DNA of 64,000 nt, from positions 1,338,001-1,402,000 of the forward strand of contig JALDRJ010000002.1 in NCBI GenBank assembly GCA_031315865.1, read 5' to 3'. Under the pieces are notes generated by a model that did not search any database, was not told the origin of the DNA, and saw nothing but the letters and a program-made list of their open reading frames with translations. A program made the position numbers and the translations under genes. Positions within the stretch are counted from its first letter, which is position 1. The number at the start of each line of letters is the position of its first letter. This stretch comes from Nitrospirales bacterium. Lineage in GTDB: Bacteria; Nitrospirota; Nitrospiria; Nitrospirales; UBA8639. Below are positions 37,850-47,384 of this stretch, piece after piece.

Positions 37850-38569
37850 TTAGTAAAAAGATGGGGGCACGACGGATGCAGATCTCTTTAGATCGTCGTC
37901 GGCTGTTCGCTGGACGATACGTCCATCGCTGATCACCAACACACGTTCAGCTCGCTGAGCGACGTGGATGTCGTGAGTGACCACGATGAGTGTCTGTCCT
38001 TGCTCATGGAGATGGTCGAGAAGACCAAGAATCTGTTTCCCCGATTCACTGTCCAGGTTTCCGGTCGGCTCGTCGGCCAGGATGAGTCGGGGGTTCATGA
38101 TCGTCGCTCTAGCGATGACGACCCGTTGACGTTGACCGACGGATAGTTGATCCGGTCGATGATGCGCGCGAGATGACAGTCCGACGGCATTGAGAGCGGT
38201 CGTGACACGTTGCTGCCGCTCCCGTGGGGCGATGCCGGCGAAGATCATCGGCAGCTCAACATTTCCAGCAGCGGTCAGGCGCGAGATCAGATGGAACGAT
38301 TGGAAAATAAAGCCAATAACCGATTGACGCAGATGTGATAATTCCGTGTCGCTCAACTGATTGATCTCTTGCCCGTCGAGTTGGTACCTCCCCTCACTTG
38401 GCCGAAGAAGACAGCCCAGCAGATTGAGCAATGTTGACTTACCCGACCCGGAAGCTCCCATGATAGCGACGTATTCACCGGCCCTGACCTGCTCTGTGAC
38501 GTCTGCTAGTGCATAAACCGGTTGATCACCGACTTGGTAAGTCTTGGAGACATTGTCGAGCCGGATCAT
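37850..38569 (-). CDS. MacB/LolD-type ABC transporter ATPase
   Basis: A 239-residue ATPase with Walker A GASGSGKST (38-46), the Q-loop (FQSFHL), and Walker B/D-loop ILADEPTGNLDSESG. The signature motif is LSVGQ (142-146), where LSGGQ is usual; the second Gly is Val, a change that could lower ATP-driven closure. It overlaps the fusion-protein stop by four bases and lies 21 bases before the first permease. It should energise the two adjacent permeases. Confidence 0.93.
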   Translation of the reverse strand: MIRLDNVSKTYQVGDQPVYALADVTEQVRAGEYVAIMGASGSGKSTLLNLLGCLLRPSEGRYQLDGQEINQLSDTELSHLRQSVIGFIFQSFHLISRLTAAGNVELPMIFAGIAPRERQQRVTTALNAVGLSSRAHHRPDQLSVGQRQRVVIARATIMNPRLILADEPTGNLDSESGKQILGLLDHLHEQGQTLIVVTHDIHVAQRAERVLVISDGRIVQRTADDDLKRSASVVPPSFY

Positions 38570-39717
38570 TGGGCTATTTCATCGGCTATCCGTACGGGAT
38601 GTCCGGGTTGAAGGTCAGCTTGATCCAAAGAGGTGACAACGACTTCTCCCTCTGCAAGCCCATTCAGGACTTCAACGTAATCCCAGTTTTTGAGCCCAGT
38701 CTGGATGGAACGTTCTTCGATATGGCCTTGATCGACGAGCCAAACCTTGTCGCCTTCGAGCAACGACGTCCTGGGAATTCTCAAGACATGCTCGTGTTGT
38801 GAAAGAATGATTTCGACATCCGCCGAGGTCCCCGGTAAAAGAGTGGTGGCCAGATCCTGATCCGTAAGTTCTACTTCAATCTCAACCGTCCGGTTTTGTT
38901 CTTCAATATCTTCCACGTAAGGCGAGACCTTCACGACGCGGCCAGCGAAGGAACGCTTGGGGTACGGATCCATGGTGACTCGCGCGGTTTGGTCTGTGTG
39001 AACCCTGGCCGAATCGACTTCATCCATCGGGGCGCTGATAAAAATGGAGGTTGGATCGAGGAGGTCCAGCACGGCAGGAATCGGGACGCCGGGAGGAGCC
39101 GGGGTGGTCCACTCGCCAAGCTCGACTTTCACGTCGGCGAGAATCCCATCGAACGGTGCACGCAACGTCATTTTTTCCAACTGCGCCCGAGCTTCCTTGA
39201 TGCGAGTTTTGGCGCGTTCAACACTGGCGTACCCTGCTTGACAGGCCGCGGCGCTGGTTTGCGCCGTGCTGTGCACCTTGTCGAGTTCATCCGTCGAAAC
39301 GAGTTCTTTACGTGAGAGATCCTGAAACCGTGCATACTCTCGATTCGCGCGGCTGGCCTCTAAGCATGATCGCTTACGATTGGCTTTGCTGACGACCAAT
39401 TCCCGTTGAGCCATCTCGAGGTTGGAGACTTCGGCGGCGTCATTGAGTCGTAAGAGCAGATCGCCTTTCCTCACGAAATCGCCCTTCTCAAATGGCACAG
39501 AAATCACCCGTCCGCCGACCTCTGAGGACAGATGAGCCCGTCGTCTTGCCTTGACCGTCCCGGCGCGTGAATTGGTGATTGTTTCTTCCACGAGTCCCTT
39601 TTGTACTCGCGCGACCTTCACCGTGACGGGTTCAGGCACCCATACCCACGTCTTAAGGACTACGATGACGATAAGGGTGCCGGTCAGCGTCATGGCGAAG
39701 GAAAGCCATGGTTTCAT
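38566..39717 (-). CDS. MacA-like periplasmic membrane-fusion protein
   Basis: First gene of the efflux operon. The 383-residue product has an N-terminal anchor (residues about 5-24), a biotinyl-lipoyl half-motif (HLSSEVGGRVISVPFEKGDFVRKGDLLLRLND, about residues 63-94), a long coiled coil (about 98-175), the second lipoyl half (LRAPFDGILADVKVELGEW) and beta-barrel domains. It would link the MacB-type complex to an outer-membrane channel; no TolC gene is in the window. The stop overlaps the ATPase start by four bases. Confidence 0.92.
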   Translation of the reverse strand: MKPWLSFAMTLTGTLIVIVVLKTWVWVPEPVTVKVARVQKGLVEETITNSRAGTVKARRRAHLSSEVGGRVISVPFEKGDFVRKGDLLLRLNDAAEVSNLEMAQRELVVSKANRKRSCLEASRANREYARFQDLSRKELVSTDELDKVHSTAQTSAAACQAGYASVERAKTRIKEARAQLEKMTLRAPFDGILADVKVELGEWTTPAPPGVPIPAVLDLLDPTSIFISAPMDEVDSARVHTDQTARVTMDPYPKRSFAGRVVKVSPYVEDIEEQNRTVEIEVELTDQDLATTLLPGTSADVEIILSQHEHVLRIPRTSLLEGDKVWLVDQGHIEERSIQTGLKNWDYVEVLNGLAEGEVVVTSLDQADLQPGHPVRIADEIAQ

Positions 39718-39868
39718 ACACAGAAATATATCATATCGTCATCAGGCTTCTTGGCCCCAACGTTTTTCTGACGAAGTGTGACCTTTGACAACTTCTTTGT
39801 TCAACACTTCCTATTGAATGGATCGGGTATAGGAATGGTCGCGATTGAGGCAAAGAGGGCGGAGCAGC

Positions 39869-40597
39869 TTAAATAGCGGAGTCTATTTCTTCGATAATTC
39901 GCTGGGCCATCGCTTTCCTGTCCATGGCGTCGCGGATGGGGCGACCCACCACGATGTAATCGGCTCCGTCCTGAATGGCTTTCCGGGGTGTGAGGGAACG
40001 TTTATGTTCATCGGTTGACAAGCCAGAAGGACGGATGCCAGGGGAAACGAGCAGCACGTTCTTCCCGAAGCGTTCTCGAAGCCTTCCGACGTAGGCTCCG
40101 GAGGCGATCAATCCGTCACAGCCTTGAGCGATGGCCTGATCGGCTCGCCAGAAGACATACTCGTCAAGCGTGTCAAATCTTGGGATGAATCCCTCGGCCG
40201 GCCCAACCAGGAATAATTCTTGTAAATCTTTTTCATTCCAGCTTGATAAAAGCGGGACGGCCAAGAGTCGTAATCGGTGATTTGTTTTTCCAGAGCAAGC
40301 GGCTTGGAGGGTGGCGCTGTTTCCGTGAATAGTCAAAAAATCGACCTCCAAAGACGCCACGTTGGCCACGGCTCGACGAATGGTTTCGTCGACATCATGC
40401 ATTTTGAGATCGAGGAAAATCCGGCATTGTCGTTCACGCAACTCGTTCAGAAAGTCGCGTGACGGTGCCGTGAATAATTCAAGCCCGATTTTGTAAAAAT
40501 TGACGATTCCATCGAGCTCGTCGACGCACTTCCTGGCCTCATCAACATCGGAAAAATCCAGAGCGACGATCAACCGTTCAGATGGAGAGTGATTCAT
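39869..40597 (-). CDS. pyrF: Orotidine 5'-phosphate decarboxylase
   Basis: PyrF makes UMP from OMP in the last step of pyrimidine synthesis. The 242-residue product has the N-terminal LIVALDFSD, the catalytic set D63-K65-D68 in FLDLKMHDVDET, and the phosphate-site VSPGIRPSG and VVGRPI segments near the C-terminus. The frame continues 51 codons upstream, but that stretch lacks homology; I chose ATG 40597 from the family N-terminus. It is a single gene, divergent from the TonB-receptor gene. Confidence 0.95.
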   Translation of the reverse strand: MNHSPSERLIVALDFSDVDEARKCVDELDGIVNFYKIGLELFTAPSRDFLNELRERQCRIFLDLKMHDVDETIRRAVANVASLEVDFLTIHGNSATLQAACSGKTNHRLRLLAVPLLSSWNEKDLQELFLVGPAEGFIPRFDTLDEYVFWRADQAIAQGCDGLIASGAYVGRLRERFGKNVLLVSPGIRPSGLSTDEHKRSLTPRKAIQDGADYIVVGRPIRDAMDRKAMAQRIIEEIDSAI

Positions 40598-40948
40598 TGT
40601 ATGCGGTCGTTGAAATCGAGCAATCGTTCGAACAAAAGTGATCTTCAAGAGGTCTGAGGTCGAAATTGTAAAAGGTTCTGGCCGGAAATGCCAGAGTCCG
40701 GTCTTCCCGCCTCCATGCAGGCACTCGACCTGCGTAGTCTGATTTCTCAACCGCTGTCAGTTCCAGGGCTATGGATAGCAGATGGCTCCTCTCGTCAAAG
40801 GTTCCCATTTTCTGCGGGTCACGTACTTAAGGGAAACTTTCAAGAATCCGAAACATTCTAATGAGAACCGCTCAAAAGACGTACCTGTGCCTTTCAAGCC
40901 CGACTCCGAGCTGTATTGGGAAAAAGAACGTTTGATCAAGGTAGGACT
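40598..40948. other. Gene-free divergent interval before the TonB receptor
   Basis: About 350 bases between pyrF and the start of the receptor reading frame. It includes an in-frame upstream extension of pyrF without homology. No convincing promoter, terminator or RNA was seen. Confidence 0.4.
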
Positions 40949-42997
40949 GTGAATCGATCTTTTGTTGTGACTCAAGGCGTTCTTCTGCTTTGCTGTATCG
41001 TCTTCGCTGCCGTATTTCCTTATCATGGGACTGTCGCTGCTGAGACGAATATGAACGAAGCGGCACAAGATAGCATGCCTTCTGATGATCTTACGTAACT
41101 CTCACTTGAAGAGCTCATGAATGTAGAAGTCACGACGGTATCCAAGAAACCTCAACAGCTTTCACAAGCACAAGCCGCGATTTATGTATTATCGGGCGAA
41201 GAGCTTCGTCGTATGGGAATCACGAACATTCCAGATGCTCTTCGTTTGGTTCCCGGGATTCAAGTGGCAAGCATCGATTCTAATAAATGGGCGGTAACCG
41301 TCAGGGGATTTAATGATCGTTTTGCGAATAAATTATTGGTGCTGATCGATGGACGGAGCGTGTATACACCCTTGTTTGCCGGGGTCTATTGGGAGGCGCA
41401 AATGGTTCCGTTGGCGGATATCGATCGCATTGAGATCATTCGAGGTCCTGGAGGGACGCTCTGGGGAGCTAATGCTGTGAATGGTGTCATAAATATCATG
41501 ACGAAGCGTTCAGATGAGACGCAAGGAGCGCTGGCCTCCGTCGTGATCGGTAATGAGGAGCGAGGCTTTGGAACGCTTCGTTACGGTGGGAAAATCGGAG
41601 ATGATTTCTCATACCGGGTGTACGGGCAATTTCGGAGTCGTGACACCGGGTTTCAGCAGATGGGGGCACATGATGATTGGCAATTAGGCCAAGGTGGAAT
41701 CCGAACAGATTGGGACCTCAATTCCAAGGACTCCCTGACCATACAAGGGGATTATTACCGAGGAGATGCTGGCCAGCAGATCACGACTCCTGTGTCGCCC
41801 GATGCCGGACCCATGGCTCCAGCGGCGGTGACGACATTCGATGAAGACGTGAAGCTTCGAGGTGGTAATGCTCTTGTACGCTGGCGACGAACGATTTCGA
41901 ATAATGAAGTGTTCATGGTTCAATCCTACTACGACCATGTGTTTCGCGAAGAGGCCTCACTGTATGAAGACCGCCACATCGTCGATCTGGAAGTGCAGCA
42001 TCAATTTCCGTTGTTGGCCCACCATGATACCGTGTGGGGGTTGGGTTATCGGTTAACCTATGACAATACTCGCTCCAATGAACTGTTTCGGCTTTCGCCG
42101 TCGAACCGTACGGTCAACCTGTTTAGTGGATTTCTTCAAGACGAGATGAAATTTTTCGATGACGCGCTGACAGTGACTGTCGGTTCGAAATTTGAACATA
42201 ACGCGTTTTCAGGGTTTGAATACCAGCCAAATATCCGGATTTCTTGGATGCCCGAACCGAACCATACCTTGTGGGCGGCGGTCTCGCGGGCTGTCCGGAC
42301 ACCGGCGCGCGGAGAACATGATGTCCGGCTGCGGGTTGTGCCCACGCCAGCCACGGCTCCCGTGACTGTGGCGATTTCCGGCAATGACCAGATGCAAGCC
42401 GAAAATCTCCTCGCCTTTGAACTCGGCTATCGTACCCATCCCCATTCGACATTGAACGTGGATATCGCAGGATTTGTGAATCACTACGACGATCTTCGGA
42501 CGTTTGACGCCATTTCTCCTCCGCCAACCATCACCATTCCGTTTTCCAATAGAATGCATGGAAATACCTATGGGGTCGAGGTTCTGGCGCAATGGCAGGC
42601 GCTTGATGCCTGGCGACTGCAAGCGACCTATACGTTCCTCGCGATGGACTTGGAATTGGAACATGGAAGTGTCAGTAGTGAAAAGTTACGTGAAGATGCC
42701 AGCCCTCATCATCAAGCGACCCTGTGGTCTCGCATGAACTTGCCTTGGAATTTAGAGTTGGATGGGGATATTCGATATGTCGGAGATATCAGTGTGACAG
42801 GCGCTCCCGTCAGTCATTATTTTTCTGCGGATGTCCGGTTGGGATGGCGCCCGACGCCAGATTGGGAGTTTTCAATCGTGGGACGGGACTTGCTGGATAA
42901 TCGTCATGCTGAATTTTTGCCGACGTTTTTGGCCACCCAAGCCACCGAAGTGCAACGGAGTGTTTTCTTCAGAGCCACCTGGCGGTTGAATCTCTAG
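40949..42997 (+). pseudogene. TonB-dependent receptor interrupted by one in-frame TAA
   Basis: The first part (GTG 40949, AAGG site upstream) encodes a signal peptide and runs to a TAA at 41096-41098. The same frame then continues directly with LSLEELMNVEVTTVSKKPQ, the usual beginning of a receptor plug, to TAA 42995-42997. The plug (about 120 residues, with AIYVLSGEEL, VPGIQVASIDSN, RGFNDRFANKLLVLIDGRSVYTP, RGPGGTLWGANAVNGVINI) and the 22-strand barrel look intact. Downstream translation from ATG 41117 would lack the signal peptide. Either a recent nonsense mutation or a base-call error removed the function; readthrough is possible. The ligand is unknown. Confidence 0.85.
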
Positions 42998-43205
42998 CAC
43001 GTCCTTCCTGGAAACGATCAACATCTCCAACTCTGATATTCCGTTGGCCTAGTGGCGCTCCATTGCCTTTCACGGCTTCTCGCGTTGTTTGTCTTCCCTC
43101 CGTATTGTGCAAAGTTGACCAGCTCGTGTCTCATTTGAGACATTGTAGCCCTGAGTCTGCCGAGACTGATTTATATCCAGAACGGGGAAAATGGAGGGTC
43201 TACAT

Positions 43206-43799
43206 ATGAGGTATCACGCGTTACTGTGGGGAATAATCCTGACCGTGTTGGCGGGTGGAAGTTCGACAGGGTATTCGGAGAATCCATCTCACTCACTCGC
43301 AAAAGACGTCGTGGCAGCCGAACAGGTTGCAGAATTTATCCACGCCATTCTTGATGCAGATCGGACGCTTTACACGACTCATGTAGTACAACGGATGCAG
43401 GAAAACAATGTGGTCAAGGCAGAAGAATCATGGAAGAAAGAGACTGCGCTTCCGTTACCAGCACAGATGTTGACCCTTTCTGGATTGCACGTAAAGGGTA
43501 AGGGAATGGGATTGGAGTATCGGCTGATTAGTCTTTGGCCAATTTATGAAAAAAACCGGCCAGCTACCTGGTTTGAACGAACGGGACTGGAGGCGATTGA
43601 AGGAGATCCGAGCAAGCCATTTACGGGTGTCATAAAAAAAGACGGACGTCGTTACTTTACCGCGATCTATGCCGATACGGCTATTTCGTCCTCATGCGTG
43701 AATTGTCACAACGCTCATCCTCTGAGCCCAAAGAAAAATTATAAGCTCAACGATGTGATGGGTGGGATGGCCATTTCTTTTCCTTTGTCAGGTTTTTAG
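43206..43799 (+). CDS. Exported DUF3365 (Tll0287-like) c-type haem protein
   Basis: A 197-residue exported protein: signal peptide (about residues 1-22), then a helical/PAS-like DUF3365 body, and a single haem-binding CVNCH motif near the C-terminus (SSCVNCHNAHP). Members are periplasmic haem sensors or redox proteins, often fused to kinases. I chose ATG 43206 because GGAGGG lies six bases before it; an earlier in-frame ATG at 43191 has a poorer site. It lies 208 bases after the broken receptor and converges with the Sel1 gene. Lack of a fused kinase leaves its partner unknown. Confidence 0.85.
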   Translation: MRYHALLWGIILTVLAGGSSTGYSENPSHSLAKDVVAAEQVAEFIHAILDADRTLYTTHVVQRMQENNVVKAEESWKKETALPLPAQMLTLSGLHVKGKGMGLEYRLISLWPIYEKNRPATWFERTGLEAIEGDPSKPFTGVIKKDGRRYFTAIYADTAISSSCVNCHNAHPLSPKKNYKLNDVMGGMAISFPLSGF

Positions 43800-43812
43800 C
43801 GATGCGTGCTCT

Positions 43813-45222
43813 CTAAGTAGCCGGCTTCTGACCATTGGGTCCGAGCGCACCGTTCTTTTTGGTCATCCACTCGCGCGCTAATTCTTGAGCTTTCTCGATC
43901 TCTTCATAGCTCATGTCCGATGCGACTCTATACAGTTTGATTTTTCCCTCTTTATGTCCACTGGCTGCGCAAAGATTGAGCCACATGTGGGCATCCACGT
44001 AATCTTTTTGTAATGCGTACAGATTTCCAAGCTTGAATTGGGCCTCCGCATGTCCTTGATTCGCTGAACGGGTATACCAATCCATCGCCTTTCGATAGTC
44101 CTGGGGAACACCTCGACCCGTCTCGTACATTTCCCCCATGCGTCGTTGCGCGATAGGATGATTCTGCTCAGCTGCACGGCTATACCACCGACTGGATTCA
44201 GTCAGGTCAACACCCACGATCCTTCCGGTCATGTATATGTCGCCAAGTTGTAGTTGGGCTATCACATGGCCTTGTTCAGCGGCCAGGCGGTACCAGCGAA
44301 TGGCCTCGGCCTGGTTTTGGGGGACACCCCGGCCTTTGAGGCATAGCGAAGCCATCCGCAGTTGAGCGACAGCATGACCTTGCTCGGCTGCCATTCGATA
44401 CCAACGGCTGGCTTCAGTTAAGTCTTGGTCGACACCATGTCCTTGTTCGTACATCTCACCAAGGTGGAGTTGGGCTTCCGCCTCGCGTCGGCTGGCGGCC
44501 ATTTGATACCAGCGGCTGGCTTCTTGATAGTCTTGAGTGACTCCCAGGCCTTCAGCGAACAATTCTCCGAGGCGCAGCTGGGCTTGGGAATCTCCTTGAT
44601 TTGCGGCCATTCGGTACCAAAGGCTGGCTTCCTGATAATCCTGTGGCACGCCTTGCCCCTGTTCAAACATTTGGCCAAGGCGAAATTGAGCTTGGACATC
44701 TCCCTGATTGGCCGCCATATGATACCAGTGACTGGCTTCCTGAAAATTTGCTGGACTCCCGTTACTTTGTTCATACATCCGTCCAAGCCGGAGTTGAGCC
44801 AGCACATCTCCTTGACTCGCGGCGAGCCGGTACCAACGGCCGGCCTCGGCATGGTCTTGAGAAACACCGTGCCCCATCATGTACAACTCCGCCAAACGTA
44901 ACTGTGCGGTGCTATTGCCTTGATCGGCCGCACGTCGATACCAATGGCTTGCACGTTCATAGTCTTGTGAAACTTCGTGGCCAACAGCATACATCTCTCC
45001 TAACTGCACTTGGGCCTCAATATCCTTCAACTCCGTCGCACGCTTGTACAATTGTTGCTCTTGTACAGAAGAAAACGTCGGCTCTTTCCGGCCGATGTTG
45101 AGGATGTCGAGGGTTGAACATGCATGAAGGGAAAGAATAGCGGTGGGAAGCCATAATAAGGCATGGAAGAAAGAACGCAAACGTGAAAATCTGCCAAGGG
45201 AAATCGTGGATGTATGATACAT
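43813..45222 (-). CDS. Sel1-repeat (SLR) lipoprotein
   Basis: A 469-residue protein with a lipoprotein-type signal (LSLHAC lipobox, Cys at about residue 35) and about ten Sel1-like repeats of 36 residues, with the typical core (A-QLRLGEMY--G-GV-QDY-EAS-WYR-AA-QG). SLR solenoids mediate protein-protein contacts, e.g. in envelope stress and secretion. I chose ATG 45222, with AAGGAG upstream; the longer frame upstream lacks a signal. The gene converges with the haem protein after 13 bases. Confidence 0.9.
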   Translation of the reverse strand: MYHTSTISLGRFSRLRSFFHALLWLPTAILSLHACSTLDILNIGRKEPTFSSVQEQQLYKRATELKDIEAQVQLGEMYAVGHEVSQDYERASHWYRRAADQGNSTAQLRLAELYMMGHGVSQDHAEAGRWYRLAASQGDVLAQLRLGRMYEQSNGSPANFQEASHWYHMAANQGDVQAQFRLGQMFEQGQGVPQDYQEASLWYRMAANQGDSQAQLRLGELFAEGLGVTQDYQEASRWYQMAASRREAEAQLHLGEMYEQGHGVDQDLTEASRWYRMAAEQGHAVAQLRMASLCLKGRGVPQNQAEAIRWYRLAAEQGHVIAQLQLGDIYMTGRIVGVDLTESSRWYSRAAEQNHPIAQRRMGEMYETGRGVPQDYRKAMDWYTRSANQGHAEAQFKLGNLYALQKDYVDAHMWLNLCAASGHKEGKIKLYRVASDMSYEEIEKAQELAREWMTKKNGALGPNGQKPAT

Positions 45223-45450
45223 ATGAGAACTCCTTGTGATACAAACCAGGCAGGACTCCTTAGTTCGATCGAAGCCGTATTCAGGTATCACAATTTTCCT
45301 CATCCGATACGAACGAGGAAAAAACTCGCAACCGCGGTAGAGGCTGAGGGGGGTGAGCCCTCCGTGGCAAGTTGCACGCTCTTTTCTCAATCGTCAATGT
45401 AGAAAGGAACGATTGCGCAGGCGGTAAGAGAGCGTAATGAGTCTATACAC

Positions 45451-45485
45451 CCCATTCATCCAGACATAAAATCTGGATGCATGGG
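45451..45485. repeat. Near-perfect 35-bp inverted repeat
   Basis: CCCAT-T-CATCCAGA and TCTGGATG-C-ATGGG pair over 13 bases with one mismatch around a seven-base loop (CATAAAA). An A-rich run follows on the plus strand. It is not an intrinsic terminator in either direction, since the expected T run is absent downstream. Confidence 0.6.
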
Positions 45486-45714
45486 ATCATAAAAAAGCAA
45501 AAACTATTATATTCAGATGGTAAAGTCAATTAGGGGTTATAACTTTGGTCATGCGAGGAAGGCTGTGAGTAAAGGCCGGATTTAGAACTGTTGTTCAGTT
45601 GGATTTTTTACATTCAGCATACGTGAAAGAGCGTTCGGATCTTCCATGACAGCTTTGCATGGAACGGCTATCGGTCATAGGGTGTGGTTATCACTATCCA
45701 TAGGCGAGAAATTT

Positions 45715-45723
45715 TGGTATAAG
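45715..45723 (+). promoter_or_regulatory. Extended -10 promoter of the Rieske gene
   Basis: TGG directly before TATAAG (TGn-TATAAT type) about 75 bases before the ATG; the -35 region (TATCCA at 45695-45700, 17-base gap) is poor. Only a moderate match. Confidence 0.35.
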
Positions 45724-45796
45724 AACATACCCCTCTTTTTTGTAGCGTTTCTACTCCCCTCTGTAATCAACAACTGTTCATTCCCCAAACTTCTTC

Positions 45797-46966
45797 ATGA
45801 CGAAACCACTTCCTGTGCATGCCGAAGTTGCACTTAAGGTCGTTGAGGCTTGTGCGCATCAACCTCCCGCAGTGCATCCGCTTCCGGTCTCTCTTGTCCC
45901 CGATTTGCGAAAAGTCGGGAGTCATCCGGATAATTGGTATCCGCTCGCACGTTCAAAGGATCTCAAAAAAGGTCAAACATTAGGACGTTCTTTCGCCGGC
46001 GATCCTATCGTATTGGTCAGGACCGAAAGCGATCAGGTGTATGCTCTTGAAGATCGATGCGCACACCGGCAAGTTCCCCTCCATCACGGTGTTGTTCATG
46101 GTGAACATTTACAATGTGGATATCATTGTTGGACGTTCGACCGAACAGGGAGTTGTGTCGGAGTTCCATATTTATCGAAGGGCCAGGCGCGTCCCAAAGG
46201 CGTAAGGAGCTATCCTTGCCGCGAAGCGTATGGATTGATCTTTGTCTTTCCCGGAAATATCGAAAAACTAACGGACACGGTCTTTCCCGAAGTTTCGTTG
46301 GCAGATGACCAGAAATACAAGACACGGTTCCTTAACCGTCGAGTCAACTGTCATTACTCGTTCATGCATGAAAATCTCATGGACATGAACCACCAGTTTT
46401 TGCATCGTCGGCTGATGGGTGGCATTAGGACGACGTGCCTAGAACTCCGAGAGCGGGATCATGTCGTTGAGGTCGATTACACGTTCTCCAGGGTCAAGGG
46501 CTCACAACCGCTTGGGGAAAAACTGATCTTAGGGAACCCGCAACATGTTCAGGCAGGACCCGAACATGATCTGATGACCATCTGCACCGACTATCCTTAT
46601 CAAACCCTGAAGTTTTGGACGGCCGGGAGTACTGAACCTGCGTTAAATCTTTGGAACGTGTATGTTCCGATCGATCGTGAACAATGCCAGAATCATACTT
46701 TCGGGCTGATGATGATCCGAAAGCCCTCGTTCCCCGGTTTAATCCACCTGCTATGGCCATGTATCGTGTGGTTTACCGAGAGGATCTTTGCCGAGGATCG
46801 TTGGATCGTCGAGGAAGAACAAAAGGCTTTCAATCGGCAAGGAGCAGATTGGAATCAAGAAGTCTTTCCCGTCATTGAACGATTGCGGGCGTTACTCAGA
46901 CGAGAGGGTGTGGTCTTACAGGGGTGTGCGTCTGATACGGAACGCTTCAGGACTTCGTCCTATTGA
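45797..46966 (+). CDS. Rieske [2Fe-2S] non-haem iron oxygenase
   Basis: The 389-residue protein has the Rieske cluster ligands C88/H90 (RCAHR) and C107/H110 (CGYHCW), and downstream the mononuclear iron site with H199 and H203 (DMNHQFLH). Such alpha-type subunits, e.g. phenylpropionate dioxygenase-like, hydroxylate aromatic, sterol or lipid substrates with NADH via a reductase. No reductase or ferredoxin gene is nearby, so it is an orphan. Downstream a hydrophobic segment (FPGLIHLLWPCIVWF, about residues 313-327) hints at membrane contact. Its TGA overlaps the convergent response-regulator gene by seven bases. Confidence 0.9.
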   Translation: MTKPLPVHAEVALKVVEACAHQPPAVHPLPVSLVPDLRKVGSHPDNWYPLARSKDLKKGQTLGRSFAGDPIVLVRTESDQVYALEDRCAHRQVPLHHGVVHGEHLQCGYHCWTFDRTGSCVGVPYLSKGQARPKGVRSYPCREAYGLIFVFPGNIEKLTDTVFPEVSLADDQKYKTRFLNRRVNCHYSFMHENLMDMNHQFLHRRLMGGIRTTCLELRERDHVVEVDYTFSRVKGSQPLGEKLILGNPQHVQAGPEHDLMTICTDYPYQTLKFWTAGSTEPALNLWNVYVPIDREQCQNHTFGLMMIRKPSFPGLIHLLWPCIVWFTERIFAEDRWIVEEEQKAFNRQGADWNQEVFPVIERLRALLRREGVVLQGCASDTERFRTSSY

Positions 46967-47373
46967 CAGGTGTTTTTCGTCCTAGCCAATGGAATATCGG
47001 TCTGTTCCTGGGGGTCTATGACTTGGCGGACGACTGAAAGAAGTTCCGTGTGTGTGAAAGGTTTGGTCAAAAACGCATCGACTCCAGCCCGTTGAGCAGA
47101 GCTTCGTAAAGAATCGGGGAGATACCCCGTCACCAAAATGACAGGAGGTATTTTGTCCTTGGGCCTGGAAGACAATTGCTGTAATAATTGCAAGCCTGTC
47201 ATGCCTGGCATGTTCTGGTCAGAAATCATCAGGTCGAAATGCTCAGTGTCTATGGCATGAAGAGCCTTTTCTCCATCTTCAACGTCTCGGCACACATATC
47301 CATGGATTTCCAGAATCTGTTGGAGCATCCAACGAAATGCCCTGTCATCATCGATGATGAGAATATGTTCCAC
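46960..47373 (-). CDS. Single-domain response regulator
   Basis: CheY-like receiver, about 137 residues from the GTG at 47373 (GAGGA eight bases before). The acidic pair (IIDDDR), the phosphoacceptor Asp (LMISDQNMPG), Thr of LVTGY and Lys of TKPF are visible. The upstream ATG 47403 would overlap the previous gene by 19 bases and lacks a site, so the GTG is preferred. A second single-domain receiver lies directly upstream. Confidence 0.88.
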   Translation of the reverse strand: MEHILIIDDDRAFRWMLQQILEIHGYVCRDVEDGEKALHAIDTEHFDLMISDQNMPGMTGLQLLQQLSSRPKDKIPPVILVTGYLPDSLRSSAQRAGVDAFLTKPFTHTELLSVVRQVIDPQEQTDIPLARTKNTCQ

Positions 47374-47384
47374 CCGCTCTGTCC

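Larger units (their letters stand above)
45223..45796. other. Gene-free interval with a long inverted repeat
   Basis: This 574-base stretch has no credible gene. It holds the inverted repeat at 45451-45485 and an extended -10 element at 45715-45723 in front of the Rieske gene. The Sel1 gene promoter should also lie here but was not found. Confidence 0.45.

Noticed and set aside
43052-43067. Sigma-54-like GTGGC...TTGC before the DUF3365 gene
   Set aside because: The GG-to-GC spacing is one base short, which sigma-54 does not tolerate well.
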